DNA from: Streptomyces clavifer
GTDB lineage: Bacteria > Actinomycetota > Actinomycetes > Streptomycetales > Streptomycetaceae
Direction: 5' to 3'
NCBI GenBank assembly: GCA_014651175.1
Contig: BMWJ01000007.1
Span: forward strand, 458,791-522,790
Length of the DNA stretch: 64,000 bases
The notes under the pieces were generated by a model, which saw only the letters and a program-made list of their open reading frames with translations, was not told where the DNA came from and searched no databases. Positions within the stretch are counted from its first letter, which is position 1; every line of letters begins with the position of its first letter. Positions 42,597-51,582 of the stretch are shown here, one piece after another. Position numbers and translations under genes: made by a program.

Positions 42597-43454
42597 ATGG
42601 GCAGGACAGCGCAGCGGACGTGCCAGACCACGGGCGGACGCAGGCCGGAGAAGGAACGACCGGCCGTGTGGAGCGCCTACGGCAAGCTGCTGCGCCTGTT
42701 CCGCGAACGGGCGGGACTGACCCAGCAGGGGCTCGCGGACGCGATCGGGTACTCGGTGGAACAGGTGGCTTCGGTCGAGCAGGGGCGGCGGCCTGCGAAA
42801 GTCTCCTTCACCGAGGCGTCGGAGCGGATGTTGGGTACGGGTGGGGCTCTGCGGGTCCTTCAGGAGGACGTTGACCTGGCGAAGTTACCCGCCTTCTTCC
42901 ATGATTTCGCTTTGCTGGAGACGGAGGCGGTAAGCCGCTTCTCCTATGACCCCATGCTGGTGCCAGGCCTGTTACAGACCGAGTCGTACGCCCGTGCCCT
43001 CCTGGGAGCTCACTTCCCGCCTCTTGACGAGGAGGCGATCGAGCAGCACCTCACTGCTCGACTCGCGCGTCAATCGCTTCTGATCCGCAAGAACCCGTGC
43101 GTCGTGTTCTCGTTCATCATCGAGGAATCAGCTCTCCACCGGATGGTGGGTGGCACGACCGTGCTGAAGGAACAGTTGGAGCGGCTACGGGACAGTGTCC
43201 GTCTGCGCAACGTGGAAGTTCAGGTGATGCCGACACAGCTCGCCGCGCACAGCGGCGTCAACGGTCAGATGGTCCTGTTGGAGACGCTGGAACGTCGGCA
43301 ATTCGTGTGCATTGAGGCGCAGGGCATGGTGAGTATTCGCTCGGACCAGGACGAGGTCAGCGAGTTCTGGTTGCGGTATGGAATGCTGCGGTCACAGGCC
43401 CTCCATACGGAGGAGTCCGCCCGCCTCATCGAGCACATGGCAGGGGAGCTATGA
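42597..43454 (+). CDS. Helix-turn-helix regulator of the Scr1 (DUF5753) type
   Basis: A 285-residue protein: an XRE-type helix-turn-helix at about 25-85 (LLRLFRERAGLTQQGLADAIGYSVEQVASVEQGRR) then the DUF5753 domain (SYDPMLVPGLLQTESYARALL, EQHLTARLARQSLL, FIIEESALHRMVGG, SQALHTEESARLIE). Members control a partner DUF397 protein and sometimes development or antibiotic genes. ATG 42597 is preferred to upstream in-frame starts because GGATTAGGGGG precedes it. Confidence 0.9.
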   Translation: MGRTAQRTCQTTGGRRPEKERPAVWSAYGKLLRLFRERAGLTQQGLADAIGYSVEQVASVEQGRRPAKVSFTEASERMLGTGGALRVLQEDVDLAKLPAFFHDFALLETEAVSRFSYDPMLVPGLLQTESYARALLGAHFPPLDEEAIEQHLTARLARQSLLIRKNPCVVFSFIIEESALHRMVGGTTVLKEQLERLRDSVRLRNVEVQVMPTQLAAHSGVNGQMVLLETLERRQFVCIEAQGMVSIRSDQDEVSEFWLRYGMLRSQALHTEESARLIEHMAGEL

Positions 43455-43660
43455 GCGTCGACACGCGCACCGAACAGCAGCCCAGCGAACTCGTTTGGTT
43501 CAAAAGCAGCTACAGCGGCACGAACGGCGGCGACTGCGTAGAGGTCGCCGCCACACCTGCCGCCGTCCACGTCCGGGACTCGAAGAGGCCCCGGGCTGCG
43601 TCGCTCACCTTCTCCGCAGAGCAGTGGGGCGCGTTCGCCGCCTACGCCGGGCAGGCGTAG
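43451..43660 (+). CDS. DUF397 domain protein
   Basis: A 69-residue protein with the full DUF397 pattern: VWFKSSYSGTNGGDCVEVA, then VHVRDSKRP and the final FSAEQWGAFAAYA. It is the usual partner of Scr1-type regulators and overlaps that gene by ATGA. Its molecular role is thought to be antagonistic to the regulator. Confidence 0.92.
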   Translation: MSVDTRTEQQPSELVWFKSSYSGTNGGDCVEVAATPAAVHVRDSKRPRAASLTFSAEQWGAFAAYAGQA

Positions 43661-44056
43661 GCGAGCGCCTCACCTCTACCGCAGCTCGAACTGGTCCCTC
43701 AGCAGGGCCGTGTGCAGCCGTAGCGTGCGATCGTCGGGGAGGGTTTCCAGGACCTGGACCCCGACGTAGTTGAGGAGCTGTCGCGACGTGAGGGTCGAGA
43801 CGGGTCTGCGCATCCTCTACCAACAAGGCGACCAACCTCGGGACCGGGTGCACTGCCCGGCCTTCTGGCCCGTTCCTGTTTGTCCAGATGATGCAGCGGC
43901 GCACCATACGGATGATCCGCAGCAGACGCCCGCCCTCGTCATCATCGATCTCACGGACCCGCACTCGTATCGCCACCGGGGCGGCTTGGCGAGACAGCTC
44001 TCGCCGCACCAGGAGGCGACATCGGTCGGCCAGTCCCCTGTGGGGCTCCGCAGGAC
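43661..44056. other. 396-base gap with a possible gene remnant
   Basis: No complete gene. On the minus strand 43792-43676 reads a 38-residue coding-like tail ([20 protein letters not shown], then [10 protein letters not shown]) to TAG, while a neighbouring frame upstream also looks coding-like. This could be the frameshifted 3' end of a lost gene; I do not recognise the family. Confidence 0.3.
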
Positions 44057-44410
44057 CTACGCCCGCACGAACCCGTGGCTCCGTTCCACTTTCGCCACGT
44101 GCAGCGTGTAGCTCTGGTACCACTCGGCTTTCCCACGCTGTTGCGCTGCACGGTGCTCGGCGTTGGTCCGCCACTCCGTGAGGGCGTCGGCGTCCCGGAA
44201 GTACCCGACGGTGATGCCCAGCCCCCCAGGAGTCTGCGCGTGGTCCATCCCCAGGAACCCCGGGACGTCCTTCACCAGGGCTTCCATGCGGGCGTTCGCC
44301 TCGCTGTAGCCGCTCTGTTCCTGGGCCCGCACCGTAGTGAAGACAGCTACGTAGTAGGGGGGTTCATAGGCTTCGACGGGAGTGACGGGCGCTTCCGGGG
44401 GATCGCTCAT
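44057..44410 (-). CDS. Antibiotic biosynthesis monooxygenase (ABM) domain protein
   Basis: A 117-residue single ABM-domain protein (dimeric alpha-beta barrel). Seen: YYVAVFTTVRAQEQSGYSEA, PGFLGMDHAQTPGGLGITVG, YFRDADALTEWRTNAEH, and the end LHVAKVERS. Members are cofactor-free oxygenases or heme-degrading enzymes; nothing nearby gives a substrate. Stands alone. Confidence 0.85.
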   Translation of the reverse strand: MSDPPEAPVTPVEAYEPPYYVAVFTTVRAQEQSGYSEANARMEALVKDVPGFLGMDHAQTPGGLGITVGYFRDADALTEWRTNAEHRAAQQRGKAEWYQSYTLHVAKVERSHGFVRA

Positions 44411-44687
44411 GGCGCCACCGTAAGGCGGGAGGTGCCCAACGATCCACGTCTCCTTCCAGCTCCCTGTGATGGCCAGGAGCCTGCCTGCCGACAGAAAGGC
44501 CCAGGGGCGGGGGGCACCAGGGCGAACGTTGCCCGATACGGCGCCGGCACGTCACGCCGGCCGACACTCGCCTGCCGCCGTCAGCACGCCCGTACGCAGG
44601 GGGCACCGCTCATCCGACCTCAAGGGCGGGGCGCGGTTTCCTCAGAGGGGGAGCTCGCGGAGCTCGTCCTCTTACTAGGGTCGACCC

Positions 44688-45203
44688 ATGACGAATGAGA
44701 GTGTGGTCCTGAATGAGGCCATCCGTGCAGCGTGGGACTCGTACCGGGTCCTGGAGAAGCGCACTTCCCCTGAAGAGCGCCGGCAGTCGCAGCAGCGGGT
44801 TCAGGCTGCGGTGGACGCCTACGGGCGTGAGGAGGTGTCCCGGGGCACGGTCTTCCTGGTAGGGGTGCTGACCGGATTCCTGATCGCCGAGCAGGACGGT
44901 CGGGAGGACCGCTTGGATCCGCTCGGTGATCTGATCCCCGCGGTGATCCGCAGACTTCCCACCTTCGAGTTGGCCGACCCGGCTCAGGTTCCGATGGCCA
45001 CCGGTGTCCTCATGGCTGCGGCGATGGGCATGGACACTGTCGCGTGGCGCGACCGGTTCGGACAGGTACCGCCGGAGGAGGCCCTGGTGCACAGTTTCGT
45101 GCTGTGGCTGCTCGCCGACCTCTTCGACTCCCTGACCGAACGACCTGGCGCCATCGACCAACTGATGCGGGAGACCTTCGACTCCATGGCCGAACACCAT
45201 TGA
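44688..45203 (+). CDS. Hypothetical protein
   Basis: A 171-residue protein with no family that I recognise. The middle is hydrophobic but not clearly transmembrane (TVFLVGVLTGFLIAEQ; GVLMAAAMGMDTVAW); the rest is charged helix. TAGGGT six bases before the ATG would fit the -10 of a leaderless transcript, and there is no ribosome site. Codon use looks genuine. Confidence 0.6.
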   Translation: MTNESVVLNEAIRAAWDSYRVLEKRTSPEERRQSQQRVQAAVDAYGREEVSRGTVFLVGVLTGFLIAEQDGREDRLDPLGDLIPAVIRRLPTFELADPAQVPMATGVLMAAAMGMDTVAWRDRFGQVPPEEALVHSFVLWLLADLFDSLTERPGAIDQLMRETFDSMAEHH

Positions 45204-45402
45204 TGTGCGAGCGCGCCCGAAGAAAGCGGCCCCTCGCAGTCCCATGGCAACCAGCGGTCCGTCGAACGCGCTGCTGAGGTCTCCGGTGCCGTCGATGAGG
45301 ACGAATACGCAGGAGTCGTCCTCGGACAGGTGAGGGCCGCAGCAGACCTTGGCCACCCGGTCAGGGCAGCCGGGCACAAGGGCCCGGCTGCCCTGGTCGC
45401 GG

Positions 45403-45786
45403 TTACAGGCCGGGCGTACGAAGGTAGTGCCAGGTGGTCGGGCCGACTATGCCGTCGGCGCCGATCCCTCTGGAACTCTGGAAGCGCTTCACCGCGGATT
45501 CCGTGGCGGCACCGAACTGGCCGTCCACGCCGGTGGAGCCCACGGAGAAGCCCTTGAAGATCAGCAGCGCCTGGATTTCCTGGACCTTCGCACCCGAGTT
45601 GCCACGGTCCGCACGGGTGTTACTGAGGTGGTAGCCGCAGTAGTACCCGATGAAGTCCAAGAGCCTGCACGACACGGCGGCGGCCGCCGCCTGGGGCGCT
45701 GCAGGCGCGGCCGTCGCAACGCCGACCGCTGGTACGGAGAGCACGCCGACCAGGCCGAGTGTCACTGCTGTCTTTCCCCACCGCAT
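45403..45786 (-). CDS. Secreted peptidoglycan-binding domain protein
   Basis: A 127-residue exported protein. A signal peptide (MRWGKTAVTLGLVGVLSVPAV to about residue 30, ending VATAAPA) is followed by one peptidoglycan-binding type 1 repeat: SGAKVQEIQALLIFKGFSVG, VDGQFGAATESAVKRFQ and GADGIVGPTTWHYL. Two Cys just before the domain may pair. Probably sits in the cell wall; it has no catalytic domain. ATG 45786 follows AAAGGAG; a longer frame lacks support. Confidence 0.88.
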   Translation of the reverse strand: MRWGKTAVTLGLVGVLSVPAVGVATAAPAAPQAAAAAVSCRLLDFIGYYCGYHLSNTRADRGNSGAKVQEIQALLIFKGFSVGSTGVDGQFGAATESAVKRFQSSRGIGADGIVGPTTWHYLRTPGL

Positions 45787-45938
45787 GAGCGGCTCCTTTC
45801 GATCGATGGTCGATACGCCACCCACTATCGGGGGACGGGTGGGGTCTGTGTGCCTGAACGACCGTAAAGGGTAGGGCGGTTCGGAAGCGGCCTGCGTCGA
45901 AATGGGTAGCCCAAGGGCCGGTAGCGAGAGGCTTCCTG

Positions 45939-46829
45939 CTACCAGGGGTCGGGCTCGGCGAATGCTCGCCGGGCGTGCACGAGCAACTCACGCACCGCGG
46001 GGCTGTGCGTGCTCTTCCAGACCAGGGCGAGCAGGGCGGGTGTTTCGACATCGTCGATGGCGCGGGCCGTGAGCCGGTCGCGATGGCTCGCGGCCATCGA
46101 GTCGCTGAGGACGGCGACCCCGAGTCCGCGGGCAGCGAGGTCGGCAATGGCATCAGCGGCGCTGGCTTGCAACGACATCGCGGGGCGGAGGTCCTGTGCC
46201 GCGCAGGCACGGTCAAACACGGTGCGCAGGCCCGTGCCCGGCGGCATGCACACGATCGGGTGGGCGACCACGTCGCGCAGAGTGACCCGCCGCAGTGTCA
46301 TCAAGGGGTGCGCGGCCGGAACCGCTACGACGAGCCGCTCACTGATGATCGTCAGCGCCTCCAGCCCGTCAGGAGTGGCAGTTGCGGTCCCGATGAGAGC
46401 AAGGTCGACGGTGCCGGCGCGCACCCCCTCGACGAGCCGGTCGGAATGGTCCTCCAGCAGTGAGATCTCCACCCCGGGATGCGCCCGGTGGAACACCGAG
46501 AGCGCGTCGAACAGTGGCGTCAGGGTGCAGCCGATGACCATCCCGACCCGGAGCCGGCCCCGGATCAGGTCGGTCACCTCATCCACCGCCTGACCGAACG
46601 CCGCGGCCGCCGCGAGCGCCGCGCGGGCGTGTTCGAGGGCGGCCTGCCCGGCAGCGGTAAGAGTGGCAGTGCGCGCCGACCGGTCGAACAGCTCGGCACC
46701 GAGTTCACGTTCCAACTGGCGGATCTGAGCACTGACACCGGACTGGCTGATGTGCACCCGCTCTGCCGCCCGGGTGAAGTTCCGTTCTTCAGCGACCGCG
46801 ATGAAGTATTCCAGCTGCCTCAGTTCCAT
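45939..46829 (-). CDS. LysR family transcriptional regulator
   Basis: A 296-residue LysR regulator with the N-terminal helix-turn-helix (MELRQLEYFIAVAEERNFTR, HISQSGVSAQIRQLERELG, ELFDRSART) and a periplasmic-binding-like effector domain from about residue 90. Divergent from an NTF2-like gene; the intergenic CTAGTTACTAG palindrome is a likely binding site. The effector is unknown. Confidence 0.92.
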   Translation of the reverse strand: MELRQLEYFIAVAEERNFTRAAERVHISQSGVSAQIRQLERELGAELFDRSARTATLTAAGQAALEHARAALAAAAAFGQAVDEVTDLIRGRLRVGMVIGCTLTPLFDALSVFHRAHPGVEISLLEDHSDRLVEGVRAGTVDLALIGTATATPDGLEALTIISERLVVAVPAAHPLMTLRRVTLRDVVAHPIVCMPPGTGLRTVFDRACAAQDLRPAMSLQASAADAIADLAARGLGVAVLSDSMAASHRDRLTARAIDDVETPALLALVWKSTHSPAVRELLVHARRAFAEPDPW

Positions 46830-46840
46830 GACTGGAAATT

Positions 46841-46851
46841 CTAGTTACTAG
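46841..46851. promoter_or_regulatory. Palindrome in the LysR/NTF2 intergenic region
   Basis: CTAGTTACTAG is an 11-base palindrome in the 98-base divergent gap, flanked by TTCC and GGAA. LysR proteins usually bind imperfect T-N11-A palindromes at such positions. Confidence 0.45.
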
Positions 46852-46927
46852 TGGAACCATCTGTTGGACTTCCGGATTGTGGGCGACCACGCTGGGAAGC
46901 ACCGAAGCCCGACGTCAGGAGGAACCC

Positions 46928-47293
46928 ATGCCGCAGTACGAGAAGGCCATGCACCCCGAAGACCTCACCCGTCTGTTTGTCGCACGATCCAACGCCGGTG
47001 ACGCGGATGGGGTCGCCGCACTGTACGAAGAGGATGCGGTGATGGCCTACCCGCCCGGTGATCGGACGGTGGGCCGGGAAGCGATTCGTGCGCTGTGGGA
47101 GAAGGTGCTGGCCAACAACCCCCGCTTCGAGCCGGAACGACCGCTTCCGACGCTGATCAGCGGCGACATCGCCCTCACTTCGACCCCGCCGAGGGACGGG
47201 GCGGGCGCCCGGGCGCAGGTCGTCCGGCGCCAGCCTGACGGAAGCTGGTTGCGCCTGCTCGACCAGCCCGAGTTCGTTGTGCCCACCCGCTGA
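46928..47293 (+). CDS. NTF2-like (SnoaL-type) protein
   Basis: A 121-residue NTF2-fold protein (MHPEDLTRLFVARSNAGDAD, ALYEEDAVMAYPPGDRTVG, IRALWEKVLANN, and WLRLLDQPEFV). The cone-shaped fold serves as a small-molecule binder or isomerase; here the substrate is unknown. ATG 46928 follows AGGAGGAA. It is probably the target of the divergent LysR regulator. Confidence 0.85.
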   Translation: MPQYEKAMHPEDLTRLFVARSNAGDADGVAALYEEDAVMAYPPGDRTVGREAIRALWEKVLANNPRFEPERPLPTLISGDIALTSTPPRDGAGARAQVVRRQPDGSWLRLLDQPEFVVPTR

Positions 47294-47466
47294 ACCGTGT
47301 ACACCCTCTGGTGGGCGGACCATCCGATGAGAAGACCCGGACGAGCCACAGCTAGACCCTATAACTCGCCCTCAGGACCATGCAGTTCATGAGTCGTCGC
47401 AGATCGGAGCCGGATCGCAGGCTCCTGTGGTCGGTGGACAGGAAGCCGGCCGCGCCGCACTGTTGC

Positions 47467-47501
47467 GGGGAGGGCTCGTTCCGTCGGGGCGAGCCCTCCC
47501 C
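47467..47501. terminator. Terminator after the 2-methylisoborneol operon
   Basis: GGGGAGGGCTCG (47467-47478) pairs exactly with CGAGCCCTCCCC (47490-47501) around an 11-base loop, 19 bases past the methyltransferase stop. It also serves the convergent NTF2-like gene. Confidence 0.75.
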
Positions 47502-47519
47502 GTAAGCGGGGGCAGAGGG

Positions 47520-48413
47520 TCAGACGCGGTCGGCAGCGATCAGGACGTACTGGAAGGACCCGTCCCTGTAGGAGTTGATGAACGCCTCCTCGATCCCCGT
47601 GACCAGCGAAGACGTGGCGCGCAGCTCCCAGTAGGGCAGAGTGTCGGGGGTGAGGTCGATGACCGTCTGCGGCACGAGGCGGTTGTCGGCCATGGCGCGC
47701 ATGTACTCGCGGCGCGAGTGGATGTTGCACTCGAAGTGCGCGTTGATCTGCGAGACCCACTTCGAGGGCTGGCCGTACCGCGGGTTCCAGCAGCCGGTGA
47801 TGGTCACGTAGCGACCGCCGACCTCCAGCATGCGGGAGTGTTCGGCGAAGAGGTCGTGCAGGTCGACGTACATGCTCGACTCGTTGTTCCACGAGGCCGC
47901 GACCGACCCGGTCTCGAAGGGTGTGGCAAGCATGTTGCAGACGCGGGCGCGGACATGGTCCTGGAGGCCGAGCTCCGCGGCACGGCCGTTGGCGAAGTCG
48001 GCCTGCTTGGCCGACAGCGTGACGCCCTCGACCTTGCACCCGAAGCGCTGGTGCGCCATCACCATCGAGCCGCCGCGGCCGCAACCGGCATCCACCAGGG
48101 TGTCGTCGGCTCCGATCTCGCCGAGGTTCCCCAGGAGGACGTCGGCCTGCGCCGACTCCAGGCGGTGCAGCTCCGCGATCAGCTTCTTCTCGCTCGTGCT
48201 GTCCTCGGGGTCGCCGAGTGCGGCGTGGTCGACCTCGCCGATGCCGTAGTGGTGGTGGTAGAGGCCGTCGACATCGCCGAGACGCAGGTTCACGGGCCTG
48301 GCCTCCCCGTCCCAGTAGCGGGCGATGTCCCCCTGGTAGGGCGACGCCGGACGGGGGATGCGCAGGGCGGTGGAGGTGGCGGTGAGCTCGGTGTTGGTCA
48401 CGGATGAGTCCAT
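47520..48413 (-). CDS. Geranyl diphosphate 2-C-methyltransferase
   Basis: A 297-residue SAM-dependent methyltransferase that adds a methyl at C2 of geranyl diphosphate, the first step to 2-methylisoborneol. SAM motif I is LVDAGCGRGGSMVMAH; SNNESSMYVDL and the C-terminal aromatic stretch follow the cyclopropane-synthase-like fold of this family. The gene order shell, cyclase, methyltransferase is the same as in S. coelicolor SCO7699-7701. The ATG follows 4 bases after the cyclase stop. Confidence 0.92.
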   Translation of the reverse strand: MDSSVTNTELTATSTALRIPRPASPYQGDIARYWDGEARPVNLRLGDVDGLYHHHYGIGEVDHAALGDPEDSTSEKKLIAELHRLESAQADVLLGNLGEIGADDTLVDAGCGRGGSMVMAHQRFGCKVEGVTLSAKQADFANGRAAELGLQDHVRARVCNMLATPFETGSVAASWNNESSMYVDLHDLFAEHSRMLEVGGRYVTITGCWNPRYGQPSKWVSQINAHFECNIHSRREYMRAMADNRLVPQTVIDLTPDTLPYWELRATSSLVTGIEEAFINSYRDGSFQYVLIAADRV

Positions 48414-48417
48414 TCTC

Positions 48418-49719
48418 TTACCAGAAATCGGGCAGGCTGTAGCGATAGGTGTTGGACTGGTGCCAGGCGTGGTTGCCGTCGACCCAGGCGGCCACGCCTC
48501 TCAGGAAGCGGCTCACCTGCGGGGCGGGGCATTCAGCCGCCAGGGCCGCGGACTCGGACTCGAAGTCGTGCATGAGGTCGTTGTGGACCTCGACCGACTT
48601 CAGGTAGGCGTCCCGGTCGGAGAGGCCTTCCCGTTCGGCGATCACCACGGGCAGATTCAGGTGCTGACCTGGGGAGTCGAGCTCCTTGGTGTACGAGTAC
48701 AGGTCGTTCACGATGGTCGTCGCGTTCCCCGCGAGAGCGATGACCTTCTGCATCCCTGCCTGGGCGTGCAGGTCCGCCGGCAGTTCGTAGCCGCCGACGG
48801 TGTCGGTGATGGTCGGGCAGGGGCGGAAGTTGTTGAACTGGCGCATCGCCAGGTACTCCCACACCTCCGGTACGTGGTCCAGCTGGGCCCAGGCCGCTTC
48901 GGCCAGGTACCCCAGGTGCAGGCGGGCCATGTCGTGCCGCAACCGGTCCGCCTGGGAGGGGCTGGCGGCCCGGACGAAGTACTCCATGGCGGAGCGGTAG
49001 GCGCGCCGAGGAGCATCCGCGTGCAGCGACTTCGCCCAATGCGGCTGGTACTCCTGCGTCGTGTGCAGGGGGTCGAGGGCGGTGTGCGCCAGCAGAAGGC
49101 GTTCACCGAGGCCGATCGGCGAGCCGCCGTGGTCCTCGCAGTAGCAGTCGTCCACCGCGTTCTCGGCCACCATCAGGCGCGTGGCGAGCATCAGGTGGTC
49201 GACCGTGGGCGCGTCCGGATGGCAGCCGACCATGTAGCGGCCCACGGAGAAGCCGTCGAACTGCTCCTCCCAGTCATCCGGATACAGGGCGACCTCGTCC
49301 AGCGCCCAGGCCTTGATCTTCCGGCTGACCTCCTCGACGCGCACCGGGTCGGGCTCCGGCACCGGGTGGTGGTAGAGGCCCGGGACCGGCTTGCCCTCCG
49401 GCGTACCCGCCTGCGGGGCCGGGGAGGCCGGCGCCTCCTCCCGCGGAACCAGGCGCAGCCCCGCCGTCCCCAGACCGCTGGGGCCGCGCAGGATCCGCTC
49501 CAGGCCGGCGCCCGGTACGGGCGACCCGGCTGCCGGGGCGGGGAGCGGGGGCGGGACGGACGCGGAGATCGGATGCGGGGCGGGCACGGAAGGCGGGCCG
49601 CCGGTGGCGGCCGTGATGTCGCGGGCGCGGGCCGCGGCCGAAGCCAGTACGTGCGCACCGAAGTGGGCGGCGGTCTCTGGCAGGCTCGACTGCGGCGGTG
49701 GCAGCTCAGGCGCGGGCAT
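48418..49719 (-). CDS. 2-Methylisoborneol synthase (terpene cyclase)
   Basis: A 433-residue class I terpene cyclase converting 2-methyl-GPP to the earthy odorant 2-methylisoborneol. Metal motifs: acidic motif DDCYCED and the NSE motif NDLYSYTKE; RY near the end (SNTYRYSLPDFW). The first ~110 residues are Pro/Ala/Ser-rich and disordered; in related family 2B encapsulin systems this extension directs the cyclase into the shell. ATG 49719 follows AAGGAG; the open frame continues 28 codons upstream without support. Confidence 0.93.
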   Translation of the reverse strand: MPAPELPPPQSSLPETAAHFGAHVLASAAARARDITAATGGPPSVPAPHPISASVPPPLPAPAAGSPVPGAGLERILRGPSGLGTAGLRLVPREEAPASPAPQAGTPEGKPVPGLYHHPVPEPDPVRVEEVSRKIKAWALDEVALYPDDWEEQFDGFSVGRYMVGCHPDAPTVDHLMLATRLMVAENAVDDCYCEDHGGSPIGLGERLLLAHTALDPLHTTQEYQPHWAKSLHADAPRRAYRSAMEYFVRAASPSQADRLRHDMARLHLGYLAEAAWAQLDHVPEVWEYLAMRQFNNFRPCPTITDTVGGYELPADLHAQAGMQKVIALAGNATTIVNDLYSYTKELDSPGQHLNLPVVIAEREGLSDRDAYLKSVEVHNDLMHDFESESAALAAECPAPQVSRFLRGVAAWVDGNHAWHQSNTYRYSLPDFW

Positions 49720-49749
49720 CCATGGCTCCTTGGTGGGGTGGGCGGCTGT

Positions 49750-49794
49750 CCCGAGGCCCTCGGGGCGTGCGCGACCGCCCCGGAGGGCCTCGGG
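49750..49794 (-). promoter_or_regulatory. Long stem-loop between shell and cyclase genes
   Basis: CCCGAGGCCCTCGGGGCG (49750-49767) pairs with 49776-49794 along 18 base pairs with one bulged G and an 8-base loop. It fills most of the 105-base gap inside the operon, so it should end or protect most shell-gene transcripts before the cyclase gene. Acting as a partial terminator or RNA-stability element is inference. Confidence 0.6.
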
Positions 49795-49824
49795 GTGTCG
49801 CACCTGGCCGATCGGGCCGGGTCG

Positions 49825-51237
49825 CTACTTGGGCCAGCGGGCGATCTGCACGTTCTCCAGCACGCCGACCGCGTCCGGGACGAGGATGGCGGCGGAGTAG
49901 TAGGTGCTGACGAGGTAGGACGTGATCGCCTGCTCGTCGATGCCCATGAAGCGGACCGACAGACCCGGCTCGTATTCGTCCGGCAGTCCGGTCTGGCGCA
50001 GGCCGACGACGCCCTGGCTCTCCTCGCCGGTCCGCATGACGAGGATCGAGCTGGTCTTCTCCTTCGTGACGGGGATCTTGTTGCAGGGGAGGATCGGGAC
50101 CCCGCGCCACGCCGGGACCTGCTGGCCGCCGAGGTCGACGTGGTCCGGATAGAGACCGCGCGCGTTGAACTCACGCCCGATCGCCGCGATCGTCCGGGGG
50201 TGCGCGAGGAAGAACTTGGAACCGCGCCGCCGGCAGAGCAGCTCGTCCATGTCGTCCGGGGTCGGCGGGCCGGAGTGCGGCTGGATGCGCTGCTTGAAGT
50301 CGGCGTTGTGGAGCAGGCCGAACTCCCGGTTGTTGATCAGCTCGTGCTCCTGGCGCTCGCGCAGCGCCTCGATGGTGAGCCTGAGCTGCTCCTCGGTCTG
50401 GTTCATCGGCCCGTTGTAGAGGTCGGCGACCCTGGTGTGGATCCGCAGAATGGTCTGGGCGACCGAGAGTTCGTATTCGCGCGGCTTCAGTTCGTAGTCG
50501 ACGAACGCGCCGGGCAGCTCGTGCTCGCCGACGTGCCCGGCCGACATCGCGATCTCCGCCTCACCGCGGTGGTTCTGCCGCTGGTGGGAGAGCGACGAGA
50601 ACGCGTCGAGATGGCTCCGAAGGCCCGGCGCGGCGGACAGCACGGCCGCGAAGTCGGCGCGCGACAGCGTGAGCAGCGTGCCCGAGGTCTCGGCGGTGGC
50701 GGTCTGCTCCCACCGGGCGTCCTCGTCCAGCAGGACGTTCTCGCCGAAGCGGTCGCCGTCGGCGAGGACGTCCAGGACGACCTCTTCGCCGTAACTGCCG
50801 AGGGAGGTCTGACCGATGCGGCCGTGGGCGACCAGGTGCAGCGCGTCCGCGGGCGTTCCGCGCTCGACCAGCGTCTCGCCGGCACGGAAGTCGTGTTGGA
50901 CGCACCGGTCGGCGAGGGCGGTCAGCACCTCCACGTCGTCGAAGCCGCGCAGCAGCGCCAGTTCACCGAGCTCTCGGGGGATCACCCGCACGTCCGCGCC
51001 GTCCTGGACGAACTCCACGGTCCCGTCGCCGACGGTGTAGCTCAGGCGGCGGTTCACCCGGTACGCCCCGCCCTGGGTCTCCACCCAGGGAAGCATGCGC
51101 AGCAGCCAGCGGGAGGAGATCTCCTGCATCTGCGGGGCGGACTTGGTCGTGGTGGCGAGGTTGCGGGCGGCCGCGGTGCCCAGGCTGGACTGCCGGGGCA
51201 GCTCCAGTCGGGTTTCGGGGCTCGATTCAACAGTCAT
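49825..51237 (-). CDS. eshA: EshA-like family 2B encapsulin shell protein
   Basis: A 470-residue HK97-fold shell protein with an inserted cyclic-nucleotide-binding (Crp-type) domain at about residues 90-215 ([23 protein letters not shown]…[11 protein letters not shown]). The flanking shell parts ([40 protein letters not shown]-type helix; [19 protein letters not shown]) match EshA/SrpI. Family 2B shells enclose 2-methylisoborneol synthase, encoded just downstream. ATG start is preceded by AAGGAG. Nucleotide binding is not proven. Confidence 0.92.
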   Translation of the reverse strand: MTVESSPETRLELPRQSSLGTAAARNLATTTKSAPQMQEISSRWLLRMLPWVETQGGAYRVNRRLSYTVGDGTVEFVQDGADVRVIPRELGELALLRGFDDVEVLTALADRCVQHDFRAGETLVERGTPADALHLVAHGRIGQTSLGSYGEEVVLDVLADGDRFGENVLLDEDARWEQTATAETSGTLLTLSRADFAAVLSAAPGLRSHLDAFSSLSHQRQNHRGEAEIAMSAGHVGEHELPGAFVDYELKPREYELSVAQTILRIHTRVADLYNGPMNQTEEQLRLTIEALRERQEHELINNREFGLLHNADFKQRIQPHSGPPTPDDMDELLCRRRGSKFFLAHPRTIAAIGREFNARGLYPDHVDLGGQQVPAWRGVPILPCNKIPVTKEKTSSILVMRTGEESQGVVGLRQTGLPDEYEPGLSVRFMGIDEQAITSYLVSTYYSAAILVPDAVGVLENVQIARWPK

Positions 51238-51582
51238 CGGACAAGCTCTCCTTGGTCAGGGCGGTGACGCGGCCTGTGCGGACGCCACCGGGCAACAGGA
51301 GGGAAAGGGGGGTATATGAACGGGAACCCGTCCAGATCCAGAGGAACACTAATGGCCCCTCCGCCCCCTGAACCAAGGGAAGCTGCGGACATTAACTCGA
51401 TACGATGATCATGCACTCGCGATGTTTGCCCGGGTACCGGCGTGATCCGGCCGCGACCGACGGTGCATTCCTGCGAGCGGCCGGGCGGGCCGTCTTCGTC
51501 CCGCCACGCGCGCGCGGTTCACTCACGCCCGAACGCTGCACCACTCGCGAACGATTCGGCCCACGCAAGATCGAACGGACTC
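51238..51582. other. 345-base divergent gap between eshA and the megasynthase gene
   Basis: No gene. It must hold both divergent promoters. TACGAT near 51398-51403 and TTAACTCGAT just before are AT-rich enough to be a -10 region for the megasynthase; CATATAC on the minus strand near 51314 could serve eshA. I see no clear operator. Confidence 0.35.
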
